NCBI RefSeq assembly: GCF_025642785.1
Contig: NZ_JANZKU010000005.1
Span: 1-64,000, forward strand
Length of the DNA: 64,000 nucleotides
Reading direction: 5' to 3'
Origin: Pseudomonas sp. RIT-PI-AD
GTDB lineage: Bacteria; Pseudomonadota; Gammaproteobacteria; Pseudomonadales; Pseudomonadaceae
In this document: one piece after another, positions 47,269 to 56,374 of the stretch
Layout: every line of letters begins with the position of its first letter
Position numbering within the stretch: the first letter of the stretch is position 1
Made by a program: the position numbers and the translations under genes
The notes under the pieces: generated by a model
What the model was told of the DNA's origin: nothing
Database searches by the model: none
Seen by the model: only the letters and a program-made list of their open reading frames with translations

Positions 47269-48374
47269 GCGAACCGCTGAATCCCGAACAATTGCGCAGC
47301 CTGACGCCGCTGAACGTCCTCTCCGAGCAGCAGTGGCGGGAGCTGCGCGGGCAGTTGGTGCCACAGCCGCTGCTGGCCGGCCAGGTGCTGTTCCGACGCG
47401 GCGATCACGCGCGAATGACCTATTACCTGCTCTCCGGCGAATTGCTGTTGTGCGATGCCGAGGGCCGCGAAGAGAGGCTGGTCGCCGGCAGCCGCGCCAG
47501 TTGCCACCCGCTCTCGCCGAGCCTGCCGCGCTTGCAGGAAGCCCGCGCGCTCACCGAGGTCAGCCTGCTGGCGCTGGACAGCGCCACCCTGACGCGCCTG
47601 GTGACCTGGCGCTCGGCCTATCAGGACCTGCTGCTCGAACTCGGCCAGGACGGCGAGGACATCGAATGGCTGGAGCGCCTGCTGGAGAACCCGCTGTTCG
47701 CCAAGGTGCCGCCGGGCAACGTGCGCGCCATGCTCGCCCGTTTGCGGCGCCTGGACCTGCCGGCCGGGCACGAGGTGTTGCGCGAGGGCGAGGCCGGCGA
47801 TTGCTGTTATTTCCTCAAGGCCGGGCGCGCCGAGGTGATCCGCGGCGCCGCCAGCGAGCAACAGGTGCTGGCGGAGCTGGAGGTCGGCGCCTGCTTCGGC
47901 GAGGAAGCGCTGCTGGCCGACCGCCCGCGCAACGCCACGGTGACGCTGCTCGAGGCGGGCACGGTGCTGCAACTGGACCGCCAGGACTTCTTCGCCCTGC
48001 TCAAGGCGCCGGTGGTCGACGAAGTCTCCCTCGGCGAGGCGGCGCGCCTGCTCGGCAGCGGCGCGCAATGGCTCGACGTGCGCCTGCTGGAGGAGTACCA
48101 GCGCGGGCACGCCCACGAAGCCCTGAGCATGCCGCTGAACCTGTTGCGGCTGAAGGCGCGGCTGCTGGACAAGGCGCGCACCTACCTGTGTTACTGCGAC
48201 AGCGGCAAGCGCAGCGCCAGCGCGGTATTTCTGCTCTCGCAACTGGGTTACCGGGCCTATGCCTTGCGCGACGGGCTGGACAGCCTGCCGGCGGTGCAGC
48301 GCGACGGCTTGCTCTGCGAAACCGGCTCGGGCTACCTGGCGCGCTCCGGCGGGCGCACCGAGCGCAGCCGCTAG
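47265..48374 (+). CDS. Double cyclic-nucleotide-binding domain / rhodanese fusion protein
   Basis: A 369-aa cytoplasmic protein. Two Crp-like cNMP domains lie at about 22-115 and 140-255; the second has the fuller ligand loop (VGACFGEEALLADRPRNATV, phosphate-binding cassette), while the first is degenerate. A rhodanese domain follows (about 262-350) with active-site loop CDSGKRS, so the sulfur-accepting Cys is present. There is no helix-turn-helix, so it is not a transcription factor. It could couple cAMP or cGMP level to persulfide transfer. AGGGAGG precedes the ATG; the start overlaps the PLP gene, and its stop overlaps the stop of the convergent DUF1853 gene. Confidence 0.83.
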   Translation: MSEPLNPEQLRSLTPLNVLSEQQWRELRGQLVPQPLLAGQVLFRRGDHARMTYYLLSGELLLCDAEGREERLVAGSRASCHPLSPSLPRLQEARALTEVSLLALDSATLTRLVTWRSAYQDLLLELGQDGEDIEWLERLLENPLFAKVPPGNVRAMLARLRRLDLPAGHEVLREGEAGDCCYFLKAGRAEVIRGAASEQQVLAELEVGACFGEEALLADRPRNATVTLLEAGTVLQLDRQDFFALLKAPVVDEVSLGEAARLLGSGAQWLDVRLLEEYQRGHAHEALSMPLNLLRLKARLLDKARTYLCYCDSGKRSASAVFLLSQLGYRAYALRDGLDSLPAVQRDGLLCETGSGYLARSGGRTERSR

Positions 48375-49330
48375 GGACGCGGCGTCGCGTCGCGCGGCGG
48401 GTGGTCCGTGGCCGGCCACGCATCGGGCACCAGGAAACAGCGCTCGCGTTCCTCCCAGCCACCCTCGGCGCCGGGTTCCAGGCGTGCCAGCAGGATGGCC
48501 GGGGCAGGGACCTCCAGAGCGCCCCGCCAGGATTCGCAGTCCAAGGTCGGGGGCGGTTCTTCCAGGCGCAGCGGCGCCAGCCAAGCCATGCGTGGCACCG
48601 GCTGCCAGCGGCCTCCCGGGCATTCCGCCTGCAACTTCCGCCAATCGCGCCGAAACAGCCAACGGCCGCGCGAGTGATGGGAAGGGGCGCCGGGCGGCGG
48701 CGGGCAGCCTTCCCGCCAGGGATAGAACAGATAACCGCCGAGCCACAGACCGGGCTCGGGCGCACCCAGGCCGCGCCCGGCGAGCAGGGCCAGGGTGGAT
48801 GGGTGGGCCGACAGCGGCAACTGGCGCTCCCGCAGGTGCGCCAGCTTGAGGTCCAGGCGGTCATGCCGGGACGGGCCGATCCAGCGGGTCGTGCCGCTTG
48901 CGTCGCGGTGACCCAGGTAGAACTTCACCGCCAGTTCCAGGTGGTGGAGGCCCTCGGCGTCGCGCAGCAGCAGGTCCAGTTCGCCGAGGGTGCGGCCGTC
49001 CTGGCGGATGGCCAGGTTGTTGGCCAGCAGCTCGATGCCCGGCGCCTGCCCCAGGGCGAACTGCCAGAGCCTTTCGTAATAGCGCCCCAGGCGAGGATTC
49101 GCCGGCTCGGCCAACCCCGCCAGCAGCGGCGCCGGATCCCGTTGCAGGGCCAGCAGCCAGTCGGCCAGCGCGGAGGGCCGCGCCGCCCATTCGCTGGCCT
49201 GCAAGGGATGCCGCTGCGGGGCGCCGGGCGTCGCCAGCAGGGGCGGGGAAAGCAGCGTCCAGGCCAGGTCGCGCAACGTGGCGCCACGCAGGCGGCGCGG
49301 CAGGTCCTGAAGTTCGGCGAAGGGCGTCAT
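48371..49330 (-). CDS. DUF1853 family protein, PD-(D/E)XK nuclease-like
   Basis: A 319-aa soluble protein of unknown role. The conserved core (about residues 95-140) reads IELLANNLAIRQDGRTLGELDLLLRD and then LHHLELAVKFYLG. The Glu, then ELD, then ELAVK spacing fits the E...D...ExK active site of PD-(D/E)XK nuclease folds, as proposed for this family. It is convergent with the cNMP/rhodanese gene (stop codons overlap by 2 nt) and divergent from nadK, 115 bp apart. No mobile or defence genes are nearby, so a housekeeping nucleic-acid role is more likely. Confidence 0.72.
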   Translation of the reverse strand: MTPFAELQDLPRRLRGATLRDLAWTLLSPPLLATPGAPQRHPLQASEWAARPSALADWLLALQRDPAPLLAGLAEPANPRLGRYYERLWQFALGQAPGIELLANNLAIRQDGRTLGELDLLLRDAEGLHHLELAVKFYLGHRDASGTTRWIGPSRHDRLDLKLAHLRERQLPLSAHPSTLALLAGRGLGAPEPGLWLGGYLFYPWREGCPPPPGAPSHHSRGRWLFRRDWRKLQAECPGGRWQPVPRMAWLAPLRLEEPPPTLDCESWRGALEVPAPAILLARLEPGAEGGWEERERCFLVPDAWPATDHPPRDATPRP

Positions 49331-49445
49331 GCGCGCAGCATACCCGCGCCGGCGGGCTTCGCGCAGGCCCGTCCGGCCGTGGCGTTTGCCGCTGCGCCGG
49401 GCTTTCGCCCATAATCGACGCCTACCGCCCGCCGCAGAGAGCCCC

Positions 49446-50333
49446 ATGGAGCAATTCCGGAACATCGGCATCATCGGTCGCCTGGGCAGTGCCCAGGTCC
49501 TTGACACCATCCGCCGGCTGAAGCGCTTCCTGCTCGACCGCCAGCTCCATGTGATCCTCGAAGAAACCATCGCTGAAGTGCTGCCCGGCCACGGCCTGCA
49601 GATTTCCTCGCGGAAGAATCTCGGCGAAGTCTGCGACCTGGTGATCGTGGTCGGCGGCGACGGCAGCATGCTCGGCGCCGCGCGGGCCCTGGCCCGGCAC
49701 AAGGTGCCGGTACTGGGGATCAACCGCGGCAGCCTGGGCTTCCTCACCGACATCAAACCCGACGAACTGGAAGTGAAGGTCGCCGAGGTGCTCGACGGCG
49801 AGTACATCGTCGAGAGCCGTTTTCTGCTGGAGGCGGAAGTTCGCCGCCATGGCGAGGCCATCGGCCAGGGCAACGCGCTCAACGACGTGGTGCTGCACCC
49901 CGGCAAGTCGACCAAGATGATCGAGTTCGAGATGCACATCGACGGCCAGTTCGTCTGCACGCAGAAGGCCGACGGGCTGATCGTGGCCACGCCCACCGGC
50001 TCCACCGCCTACGCGCTGTCCGCCGGCGGGCCGATCATGCATCCCAAGCTGGACGCCATCGTCATCGTGCCGATGTGCCCGCACACCCTGTCGAGCCGGC
50101 CCATCGTGGTGGACAGCAACAGCGAACTGAAGATCGTCGTCTCGCCCAACCTGCAGATCTACCCGCTGGTTTCCTGCGACGGCCAGAACCACTTCACCTG
50201 TGCCCCCGGCGATGCCATCACGGTGAACAAGAAGCCGCAGAAGCTGCGCCTGATCCACCCCATCGATCACAATTACTACGAGATCTGCCGGACCAAGCTC
50301 GGCTGGAGCAACCGGCTGGGCGGGGTCGATTGA
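49446..50333 (+). CDS. nadK: NAD kinase
   Basis: A 295-aa enzyme phosphorylating NAD+ to NADP+ with ATP. The hallmark GGDGSML is at about residues 72-78, NDVVLHPG at about 148-155, and the glycine-rich TPTGSTAYALSAGGPIMHP follows (about 182-200). The length equals the pseudomonad enzyme. The start has AGAGAG upstream. The gene is followed with a TGATG overlap by the phosphoesterase gene, and then by the rhomboid gene with ATGA, forming a tight three-gene unit. Confidence 0.95.
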   Translation: MEQFRNIGIIGRLGSAQVLDTIRRLKRFLLDRQLHVILEETIAEVLPGHGLQISSRKNLGEVCDLVIVVGGDGSMLGAARALARHKVPVLGINRGSLGFLTDIKPDELEVKVAEVLDGEYIVESRFLLEAEVRRHGEAIGQGNALNDVVLHPGKSTKMIEFEMHIDGQFVCTQKADGLIVATPTGSTAYALSAGGPIMHPKLDAIVIVPMCPHTLSSRPIVVDSNSELKIVVSPNLQIYPLVSCDGQNHFTCAPGDAITVNKKPQKLRLIHPIDHNYYEICRTKLGWSNRLGGVD

Positions 50334-51307
50334 TGATCCTCGACCCGGATCGCGGCTACGACCTGATCGGCGACATCCACGGCTGCGCCCACACTCTCGA
50401 GCGCCTGCTGAGCGAGCTCGGCTACCGGCTCCAGGGCGGCGTCTGGCGCCACCCAGGGCGCATGGCGCTGTTCCTCGGCGACCTCATCGACCGCGGTCCG
50501 CGCATCCGCGAGACGCTGCACCTGGTGCACGGCATGGTCGAGGCCGGTGAGGCGCTGTGCATCATGGGCAACCACGAGTACAGCGCCCTCGGCTGGAGCA
50601 CGCCGGCGCCGGCCGACAGCGGCCGGGCCTTCGTCCGCGAGCACACGCCGCGCCACGCGCGGTTGCTCAAAGAAACCCTGGAGCAGTTCGAGGCCTACCC
50701 GGACGATTGGCGCGACTTCCTCGCCTGGTTCTACCGCCTGCCGCTGTTCATCGACGCCGGACGCTTCCGCCTGGTGCATGCCTGCTGGGATGCCGGCCTG
50801 ATCGGGGCCTTGCGCGCGACCCATCCCGACGGGCGCATCGACGCGGCCTTCGTCCGCGCATCGGCCTCGCCCGCCAGCTTCGCCTCGCGAGTGGCCGAGC
50901 GCCTGCTGCGCGGCACCGACCTGCCGCTGCCCCAGGGCATGGCCCTGACCGGCCGCGACGGCCTGACCCGCACGGCGTTCCGCACCAAGTTCTGGGAGGA
51001 AGACCCGCAGACCTATGGCGACGTGGTGTTCCAGCCCGATGCCTTGCCCGAGCACGTCGCCGAGCGGCCCTTGAGCCCGGCGCAGAAGGCCAACCTGTTG
51101 CTCTACGGCGCCGACGAGCCCTTGCTGTTCGTCGGCCACTACTGGCGGCGCGGACGCCCGGCGCCGATCCGCGACAACCTGGCCTGCCTGGACTACAGCG
51201 CGGTGATGCATGGCAAGCTGGTGGCCTACCGGCTGGACCGGGAAACCCGCCTCGACCCGGACAAGTTCGTCTGGGTCGAGGTCGAGCGCGCGGGAGCCCT
51301 GCCATGA
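50333..51307 (+). CDS. Calcineurin-like metallophosphoesterase
   Basis: A 324-aa metallophosphoesterase of the bis(5'-nucleosyl)-tetraphosphatase/PrpE-like type. Metal and catalytic motifs are in order: GDIHG (13-17), GDLIDRGP (about 49-56), GNHE (about 81-84), a His in RLVHACWD (about 148) and VGHYW (about 266). The likely substrate is a dinucleoside polyphosphate or a phosphoprotein. The ATG overlaps the nadK stop by one base (TGATG). Confidence 0.87.
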   Translation: MILDPDRGYDLIGDIHGCAHTLERLLSELGYRLQGGVWRHPGRMALFLGDLIDRGPRIRETLHLVHGMVEAGEALCIMGNHEYSALGWSTPAPADSGRAFVREHTPRHARLLKETLEQFEAYPDDWRDFLAWFYRLPLFIDAGRFRLVHACWDAGLIGALRATHPDGRIDAAFVRASASPASFASRVAERLLRGTDLPLPQGMALTGRDGLTRTAFRTKFWEEDPQTYGDVVFQPDALPEHVAERPLSPAQKANLLLYGADEPLLFVGHYWRRGRPAPIRDNLACLDYSAVMHGKLVAYRLDRETRLDPDKFVWVEVERAGALP

Positions 51308-52179
51308 AGCCGGTGGAAGCCCTGCGCCTGCCCCTGGAGCGGGACCTCCAGGCCTTCGTCGGCCTGTTGCTGCGCCTGCGCGTGCCGCACCGGATCAGCG
51401 AGGAGTCCGGCGAACAGGTGGTCTGGGTGCCGGACGCGCGCCTGGCCGAGGACGTGCGCGCGCTCTATGCGCGTTTTCCCGAAGGCGAAGCCGAGGCCGC
51501 GCGGGTGGTCCAGGTGCCCGCCGCCGGCGACGGGCGCCTGCTGCGTCAGGCGCGTTCGAGCCCGCTGACCCTGCTGGTACTGCTGGCGGCGCTGGCGGTT
51601 TCCCTGGCCACGCTGATGGGCGAGAACCTCGCCCTGGTGCACTGGCTGACCTTCGTCGATTTCAGCGTCCACGGCGACTACCTGTGGTTCGCGCCATTCG
51701 CCGAGACCCTGTCCAGCGGCCAGTGGTGGCGGCTGTTCTCGCCGATCCTCCTGCACTTCTGGATTCCCGGCATGGGCCCCCTGCACCTGGTGTTCAACGC
51801 CCTGTGGTTCTGGGAGCTGGGGCGCCGCATCGAGGCGCATCAGGGCCGCTGGATGCTGCTCGGGCTGACCCTGGCGTTCGGCCTGGTTTCCAACGCCGCT
51901 CAGTACCTGTTCGGCGGGCCGACCATTTTCGGCGGGTTGTCCGGGGTGCTCTACGGCCTGCTCGGGCACTGCTGGCTGTACCAGTGGCTGGCGCCGAACG
52001 CCGCCTTCCGCCTGCCGCGCGGGGTGGTGGCGATGATGCTCGGCTGGCTGGCCATCTGCCTGACCGACGTCTTCTCCCTGGGCGGCGTCGCGGTGGCCAA
52101 CGCCGCCCACGTCGGCGGCCTGCTGGCCGGTTGCGTCACCGGGCTGCTGGGCGGTGCGCTGGCGCGCCGGCGTCGCTAG
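51304..52179 (+). CDS. GlpG-type rhomboid intramembrane serine protease
   Basis: A 291-aa inner-membrane protease. A cytoplasmic N-terminal domain of about 90 residues precedes six membrane helices. Rhomboid signatures: HLVFNALWFWELG (the HxxxN motif) in helix 2, catalytic Ser in GGLSGVLYGLLG (helix 4) and catalytic His in NAAHVGGLLAG (helix 6). It cleaves transmembrane substrates, and bacterial members often do quality control. The start overlaps the phosphoesterase gene (ATGA). Confidence 0.9.
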   Translation: MKPVEALRLPLERDLQAFVGLLLRLRVPHRISEESGEQVVWVPDARLAEDVRALYARFPEGEAEAARVVQVPAAGDGRLLRQARSSPLTLLVLLAALAVSLATLMGENLALVHWLTFVDFSVHGDYLWFAPFAETLSSGQWWRLFSPILLHFWIPGMGPLHLVFNALWFWELGRRIEAHQGRWMLLGLTLAFGLVSNAAQYLFGGPTIFGGLSGVLYGLLGHCWLYQWLAPNAAFRLPRGVVAMMLGWLAICLTDVFSLGGVAVANAAHVGGLLAGCVTGLLGGALARRRR

Positions 52180-52224
52180 ACTGGTCGCCCTTCCATTTTC
52201 CTTTCTCGCCCCCGGGAGCCCTGC

Positions 52225-52485
52225 ATGTCCTCGTTCGCCCAATTGATCAGCAACATCACCCCCGACGTCTACGAAAGCCTCAAGCTGGCGGTGGAAACCG
52301 GCAAATGGTCGGATGGCCGCAAGCTGACCCAGGAACAGAAGGAGCTGAGCCTGCAGGCGATGATCGCCTACGAGGCCAAGCACCTGCCGGAAGAACAGCG
52401 CACCGGCTACATGGGCGAGCAGCAATGCGCCTCCAAGGGCACTCCGGTTCCCAACATCCTGCTGAAGTCGGACGCCCTGCACTGA
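52225..52485 (+). CDS. DUF1315 family protein (YeaC-like)
   Basis: An 86-aa soluble protein of the DUF1315/YeaC family, unknown function. The conserved core is ESLKLAVETGKWSDGRKLTQEQKE followed by QAMIAYEAKHLPEEQRTGYM. GGGAGCC precedes the ATG. Its TGA overlaps the ATG of the DUF2797 gene by one base (TGATG), so the two are co-translated. Confidence 0.85.
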   Translation: MSSFAQLISNITPDVYESLKLAVETGKWSDGRKLTQEQKELSLQAMIAYEAKHLPEEQRTGYMGEQQCASKGTPVPNILLKSDALH

Positions 52486-53315
52486 TGGTCGAGCTCGGCC
52501 GTGGCGCCCTCAGCAAACTCTCCGTGCAACTGGACTCGCCGGTGCGCTACGCCTTCCGCCTCGGCGAATCCGAGGTGCAGGTCAACCCGCTGATCGGCCG
52601 CCGCCTGCGCCTGGAATACCTCGGGGCGATCCACTGCAGCCATTGCGGGCGGCGCACCAACAAGAGTTTCGCCCAGGGCTACTGCTACCCCTGTTTCACC
52701 TCGCTGCCGCAGTGCGACATCTGCATCGTCAGCCCGGAGAAATGCCACCACGAGTGGGGCACCTGCCGCGACCCGGAGTGGGGCCAGCGCTTCTGCATGA
52801 GCGACCACATCGTTTACTTGGCGAACTCGTCGGGGATCAAGGTCGGCATCACCCGCGCCAGCCAGATTCCCACCCGCTGGATCGACCAGGGCGCGCGTCA
52901 GGCGCTGCCGATCCTGCGGGTGGCGACCCGCCAGCAATCCGGCCAGGTCGAGGACCTGCTGCGCAGCCAGGTGGGCGATCGCACCAATTGGCGCGCCCTG
53001 CTCAAAGGCGAGGCCCCGGAGTTGGACCTGGCGGCGTTGCGCGACAGCATCCTCGGGGCTTGCGCCGAGGGCCTGCTGGCGTTGCAGCAGCGTCACGGCC
53101 TGCAAGCGATCCAGTTGCTGACCGGGATCAAGCCCATCGACATCCGCTACCCGGTGGAGGCTTATCCGAGCAAGATCGTCAGTCTCGATCTGGACAAGAC
53201 ACCGGTGGTCGAAGGTACCCTGCACGGCATCAAGGGCCAGTATCTGATCCTGGATACCGGCGTGATCAATATCCGCAAGTACACGGCCTACCAACTGGCC
53301 GTGCACGCTCACTAG
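52485..53315 (+). CDS. DUF2797 zinc protein with a GIY-YIG-like segment
   Basis: A 276-aa cytoplasmic protein. Cysteines at about 51, 54, 67 and 70 form a CxxC...CxxC zinc ribbon (CSHCGRR...CYPC); more Cys/His lie at 77, 80, 87-89, 94 and 104. Next, HIVYLANSSGIKVGITR (108-124) with a later Arg (131, TRWIDQGA) follows the strand pattern of GIY-YIG / T5orf172 nuclease domains. The C-terminal part contains a helical segment, then a beta-rich end with EGTLHGIKGQYLILDTGVINIRKY. Function unknown. It is the second gene of a pair with the YeaC-like gene and precedes pepN by 13 bp. Confidence 0.78.
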   Translation: MVELGRGALSKLSVQLDSPVRYAFRLGESEVQVNPLIGRRLRLEYLGAIHCSHCGRRTNKSFAQGYCYPCFTSLPQCDICIVSPEKCHHEWGTCRDPEWGQRFCMSDHIVYLANSSGIKVGITRASQIPTRWIDQGARQALPILRVATRQQSGQVEDLLRSQVGDRTNWRALLKGEAPELDLAALRDSILGACAEGLLALQQRHGLQAIQLLTGIKPIDIRYPVEAYPSKIVSLDLDKTPVVEGTLHGIKGQYLILDTGVINIRKYTAYQLAVHAH

Positions 53316-53328
53316 AGGCACGAAGCCC

Positions 53329-55998
53329 ATGCGCACCGAACAGCCGAAGATGATCTACCTGAAGGACTACCAGGCGCCGGATTATCTGATCGACGAGACC
53401 CACCTGACCTTCGAGCTGTTCGAGGACCACACCCTGGTCCATGCGCAGTTGATCATGCGCCGCAACCCCGAGCGGCAAGGCGAGCAGGCGGGCGCGTTGC
53501 CGCCGCTGATGCTGGACGGCCAGCAGCTCGAGCTGCTCTCGCTGTCCCTCGACGACCGCGCCCTGGCGCCCGGCGACTACCGCCTCGACGACAGCCACCT
53601 GACCCTGCAGCCGCAGCAGGCCCGCTTCACCCTGGACAGCACGGTGCGCATCCACCCGGAAAGCAACACCGCGCTGGAGGGCCTGTACAAGTCCGGCACG
53701 ATGTTCTGCACCCAGTGCGAGGCCGAAGGGTTCCGCAAGATCACCTACTACCTCGACCGCCCGGACGTGATGAGCGTCTTCACCACCACCGTCAGCGCCG
53801 AACGCCAGCGCTATCCGGTGCTGCTCTCCAACGGCAACCCGCGGGCCACCGGCAGCGAGGAGGGCGGGCGCCACTGGGCGACCTGGGAAGACCCGTTCAA
53901 GAAACCCGCCTACCTGTTCGCCCTGGTCGCCGGCGACCTCTGGTGCGTGGAAGACGTGTTCACCACCATGAGCCGCCGCGACGTGACGCTGCGCATCTAC
54001 GTCGAGCCGGAAAACATCGACAAGGTGCAGCACGCCATGGACAGCCTGAAGAAGTCGATGCGCTGGGACGAGGAGGTCTACGGCCGCGAGTACGACCTGG
54101 ACATCTTCATGATCGTCGCGGTCAACGACTTCAACATGGGCGCCATGGAGAACAAGGGGCTCAACATCTTCAACTCCAGCGCCGTGCTGGCCAAGGCGGA
54201 GACCGCCACCGACGCCGCTCACCAGCGGGTCGAGGCGATCGTCGCCCACGAGTATTTCCACAACTGGTCGGGCAACCGGGTGACCTGCCGCGACTGGTTC
54301 CAGTTGTCGCTGAAGGAAGGCTTCACCGTGTTCCGCGACGCGGAATTCTCCGCCGACATGAACTCGCGCACGGTCAAGCGCGTCGAGGACGTCGCCTACC
54401 TGCGCACCCACCAGTTCGCCGAAGACGCGGGCCCCATGGCCCACCCGGTGCGCCCGGACGCCTTCATCGAGATTTCCAACTTCTACACCCTGACGGTCTA
54501 CGAGAAGGGCTCGGAAGTGGTGCGGATGATCCATACGCTGTTGGGCGCCGAGGGCTTCCGCAAGGGCAGCGACCTGTACTTCCAGCGCCACGACGGCCAG
54601 GCGGTGACCTGCGACGATTTCGCCAAGGCCATGGAGGACGCCAATGGCGTCGACCTGACCCAGTTCAAGCGCTGGTACAGCCAGGGCGGCACCCCGCGCC
54701 TGGCGGTGGAGGAGCGCTTCGACCCGCAGGCGCGGCGCTACAGCCTGACCTTCCGCCAGAGCTGCCCGGCGACTCCGGGGCAGCCCCACAAGGAGCCCTT
54801 CGTGATCCCGGTGGAACTGGGCTTGCTCGATGCTGCCGGTCGCGAACTGCCGCTGCGCCTGGAAGGCGAGGACAGCGCCCAAGGCGGCAACCGGGTGATC
54901 CGCGTGACCGAGGCGGAGCAGACTTTCACCTTCCTCGACATCGCCGAGAAACCGCTGCCGTCGCTGCTGCGCGGCTTCTCCGCGCCGGTCAAGCTGAGCT
55001 TCCCCTACAGCCGCGACCAACTGATGTTCCTCATGCAGCACGACAGCGACGGCTTCAACCGCTGGGACGCCGGGCAGCAATTGGCGGTGCAGGTGTTGCA
55101 GGAACTGATCGCGGCCCATCGGCGCGGCGAGGCGCTGGTGCTGGACCCGCGGCTGGTCGAGGCCCTCGGCACGCTGCTGGCCGATGACAGCCTGGATCAG
55201 GCGATGGTGGCCGAGATGCTGTCCCTGCCGAGCGAGGCCTATCTGGCGGAAATCAGCGAGGTCGCCGACGTCGATGCCATCCATGCGGCCCGCGAATTCG
55301 CCCGCCGCAGCCTCGCCGAGGCCTTGTACCAGCCGCTGCTGGCCCGCTACCGCGCCAACCGCGCGGAGTCGCAACGGGTGGCCTACGCCGCCGAGGCCGG
55401 GCAGATCGCCCGGCGCAGCCTGCAGAACATCGCGCTGTCCTACCTGATGCTCAGTGGCAAGACCGAGATCCTCGAGGCCTGCCTGGACCAGTACCAGCAT
55501 TGCGACAACATGACCGAGCGGCTGACCGCCCTGGCGGTGCTGGTGAATTCCAGCTTCGAGGATGAAAAGGCCAAGGCGCTGGGCGCCTTCGCCGAGCATT
55601 TCAAGGACAACCCGCTGGTCATGGACCAATGGTTCAGCGTGCAGGCCGGCAATCCGCTGCCCGGCGGACTGGAGCGAGTCCAGGCGCTGATGGGGCATCC
55701 GGCGTTCACCTTGAAGAATCCGAACAAGGTGCGCGCGCTGATCGGCGCCTTCGCCAACCAGAACCTGGTCAACTTCCACCGGGCGGACGGGGCCGGCTAC
55801 CGCTTCCTCGCCGACCAGGTGATCGTCCTCAATGCGCTGAACCCGCAGATCGCCTCCCGGCAATTGACCCCGCTGACCCGCTGGCGCAAGTACGACGAGG
55901 CGCGCCAGGGCCTGATGCGCGGCGAACTGGAACGCATCCTCGCCTCCGGCGCGCTGTCCAGCGATGTCTACGAAGTGGTCAGCAAAAGCCTCGCCTGA
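53329..55998 (+). CDS. pepN: Aminopeptidase N
   Basis: An 889-aa M1-family zinc aminopeptidase removing N-terminal residues from peptides in the cytoplasm. The exopeptidase motif GAMENKGLN is at about 263-271 and the zinc site is HEYFHNWSGNR (about 305) plus the downstream Glu in SLKEGFTVFRD. The long helical C-terminal domain (after about 600) is typical of gammaproteobacterial PepN, and the length matches. ATG 53329 is preceded by GAGG at a slightly long distance. It is followed by its own terminator. Confidence 0.95.
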   Translation: MRTEQPKMIYLKDYQAPDYLIDETHLTFELFEDHTLVHAQLIMRRNPERQGEQAGALPPLMLDGQQLELLSLSLDDRALAPGDYRLDDSHLTLQPQQARFTLDSTVRIHPESNTALEGLYKSGTMFCTQCEAEGFRKITYYLDRPDVMSVFTTTVSAERQRYPVLLSNGNPRATGSEEGGRHWATWEDPFKKPAYLFALVAGDLWCVEDVFTTMSRRDVTLRIYVEPENIDKVQHAMDSLKKSMRWDEEVYGREYDLDIFMIVAVNDFNMGAMENKGLNIFNSSAVLAKAETATDAAHQRVEAIVAHEYFHNWSGNRVTCRDWFQLSLKEGFTVFRDAEFSADMNSRTVKRVEDVAYLRTHQFAEDAGPMAHPVRPDAFIEISNFYTLTVYEKGSEVVRMIHTLLGAEGFRKGSDLYFQRHDGQAVTCDDFAKAMEDANGVDLTQFKRWYSQGGTPRLAVEERFDPQARRYSLTFRQSCPATPGQPHKEPFVIPVELGLLDAAGRELPLRLEGEDSAQGGNRVIRVTEAEQTFTFLDIAEKPLPSLLRGFSAPVKLSFPYSRDQLMFLMQHDSDGFNRWDAGQQLAVQVLQELIAAHRRGEALVLDPRLVEALGTLLADDSLDQAMVAEMLSLPSEAYLAEISEVADVDAIHAAREFARRSLAEALYQPLLARYRANRAESQRVAYAAEAGQIARRSLQNIALSYLMLSGKTEILEACLDQYQHCDNMTERLTALAVLVNSSFEDEKAKALGAFAEHFKDNPLVMDQWFSVQAGNPLPGGLERVQALMGHPAFTLKNPNKVRALIGAFANQNLVNFHRADGAGYRFLADQVIVLNALNPQIASRQLTPLTRWRKYDEARQGLMRGELERILASGALSSDVYEVVSKSLA

Positions 55999-56002
55999 TC
56001 GC

Positions 56003-56030
56003 CCGGCCCGACCACCGGGCCGGCTTCTTC
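56003..56030 (+). terminator. Terminator of pepN
   Basis: CCGGCCCG, loop ACCAC, CGGGCCGG, followed by CTTCTTC. It begins 5 bp after the pepN stop. Confidence 0.8.
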
Positions 56031-56374
56031 CCGGCGCGCGGATGTCCGTCGCGCGCCGTCTTCTCGCTTCCAGCGGCGGCATCCGTTCGGTCCGGCCGCC
56101 GTCGTCCGACGCGCCCGGCCACCGCGGCACGTGGTGCACGGGTTCGGCGCCAGCCATCCGCCCACCGGCTTCGCTTCGGATTTCCAGGGTGCGCGCAAGC
56201 ATCATTCAGGGGCCTGCGCAGCCGCGATTCAGCAGGGCAATGGAGCCTCAACGACGCGGGTTTCGGCTTAACAAAACATAACGTCGCGGCGATTGTCAGG
56301 GCTTTCGAAAACTGGCTAGGATGGCTTTCCTGCCATGAAGCAGTACCACCTAATAACAATAAAGGGGAAGGTGT
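56031..56374. other. Non-coding region upstream of the Ycf48-like gene
   Basis: About 340 bp with no credible gene. The distal half is AT-richer, including TTAACAAAACATAAC (about 56269-56283), and contains the promoter listed at 56293-56322. A long 5' UTR of about 45 nt leads to AAAGGGGAAGG before the ATG. Confidence 0.5.
56293..56322 (+). promoter_or_regulatory. Sigma70-type promoter of the Ycf48-like/MMPL operon
   Basis: TTGTCA (56293-56298) and TAGGAT (56317-56322) are separated by 18 bp, about 50 bp before the start codon. This is the best -35/-10 match in the gap. Confidence 0.6.
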
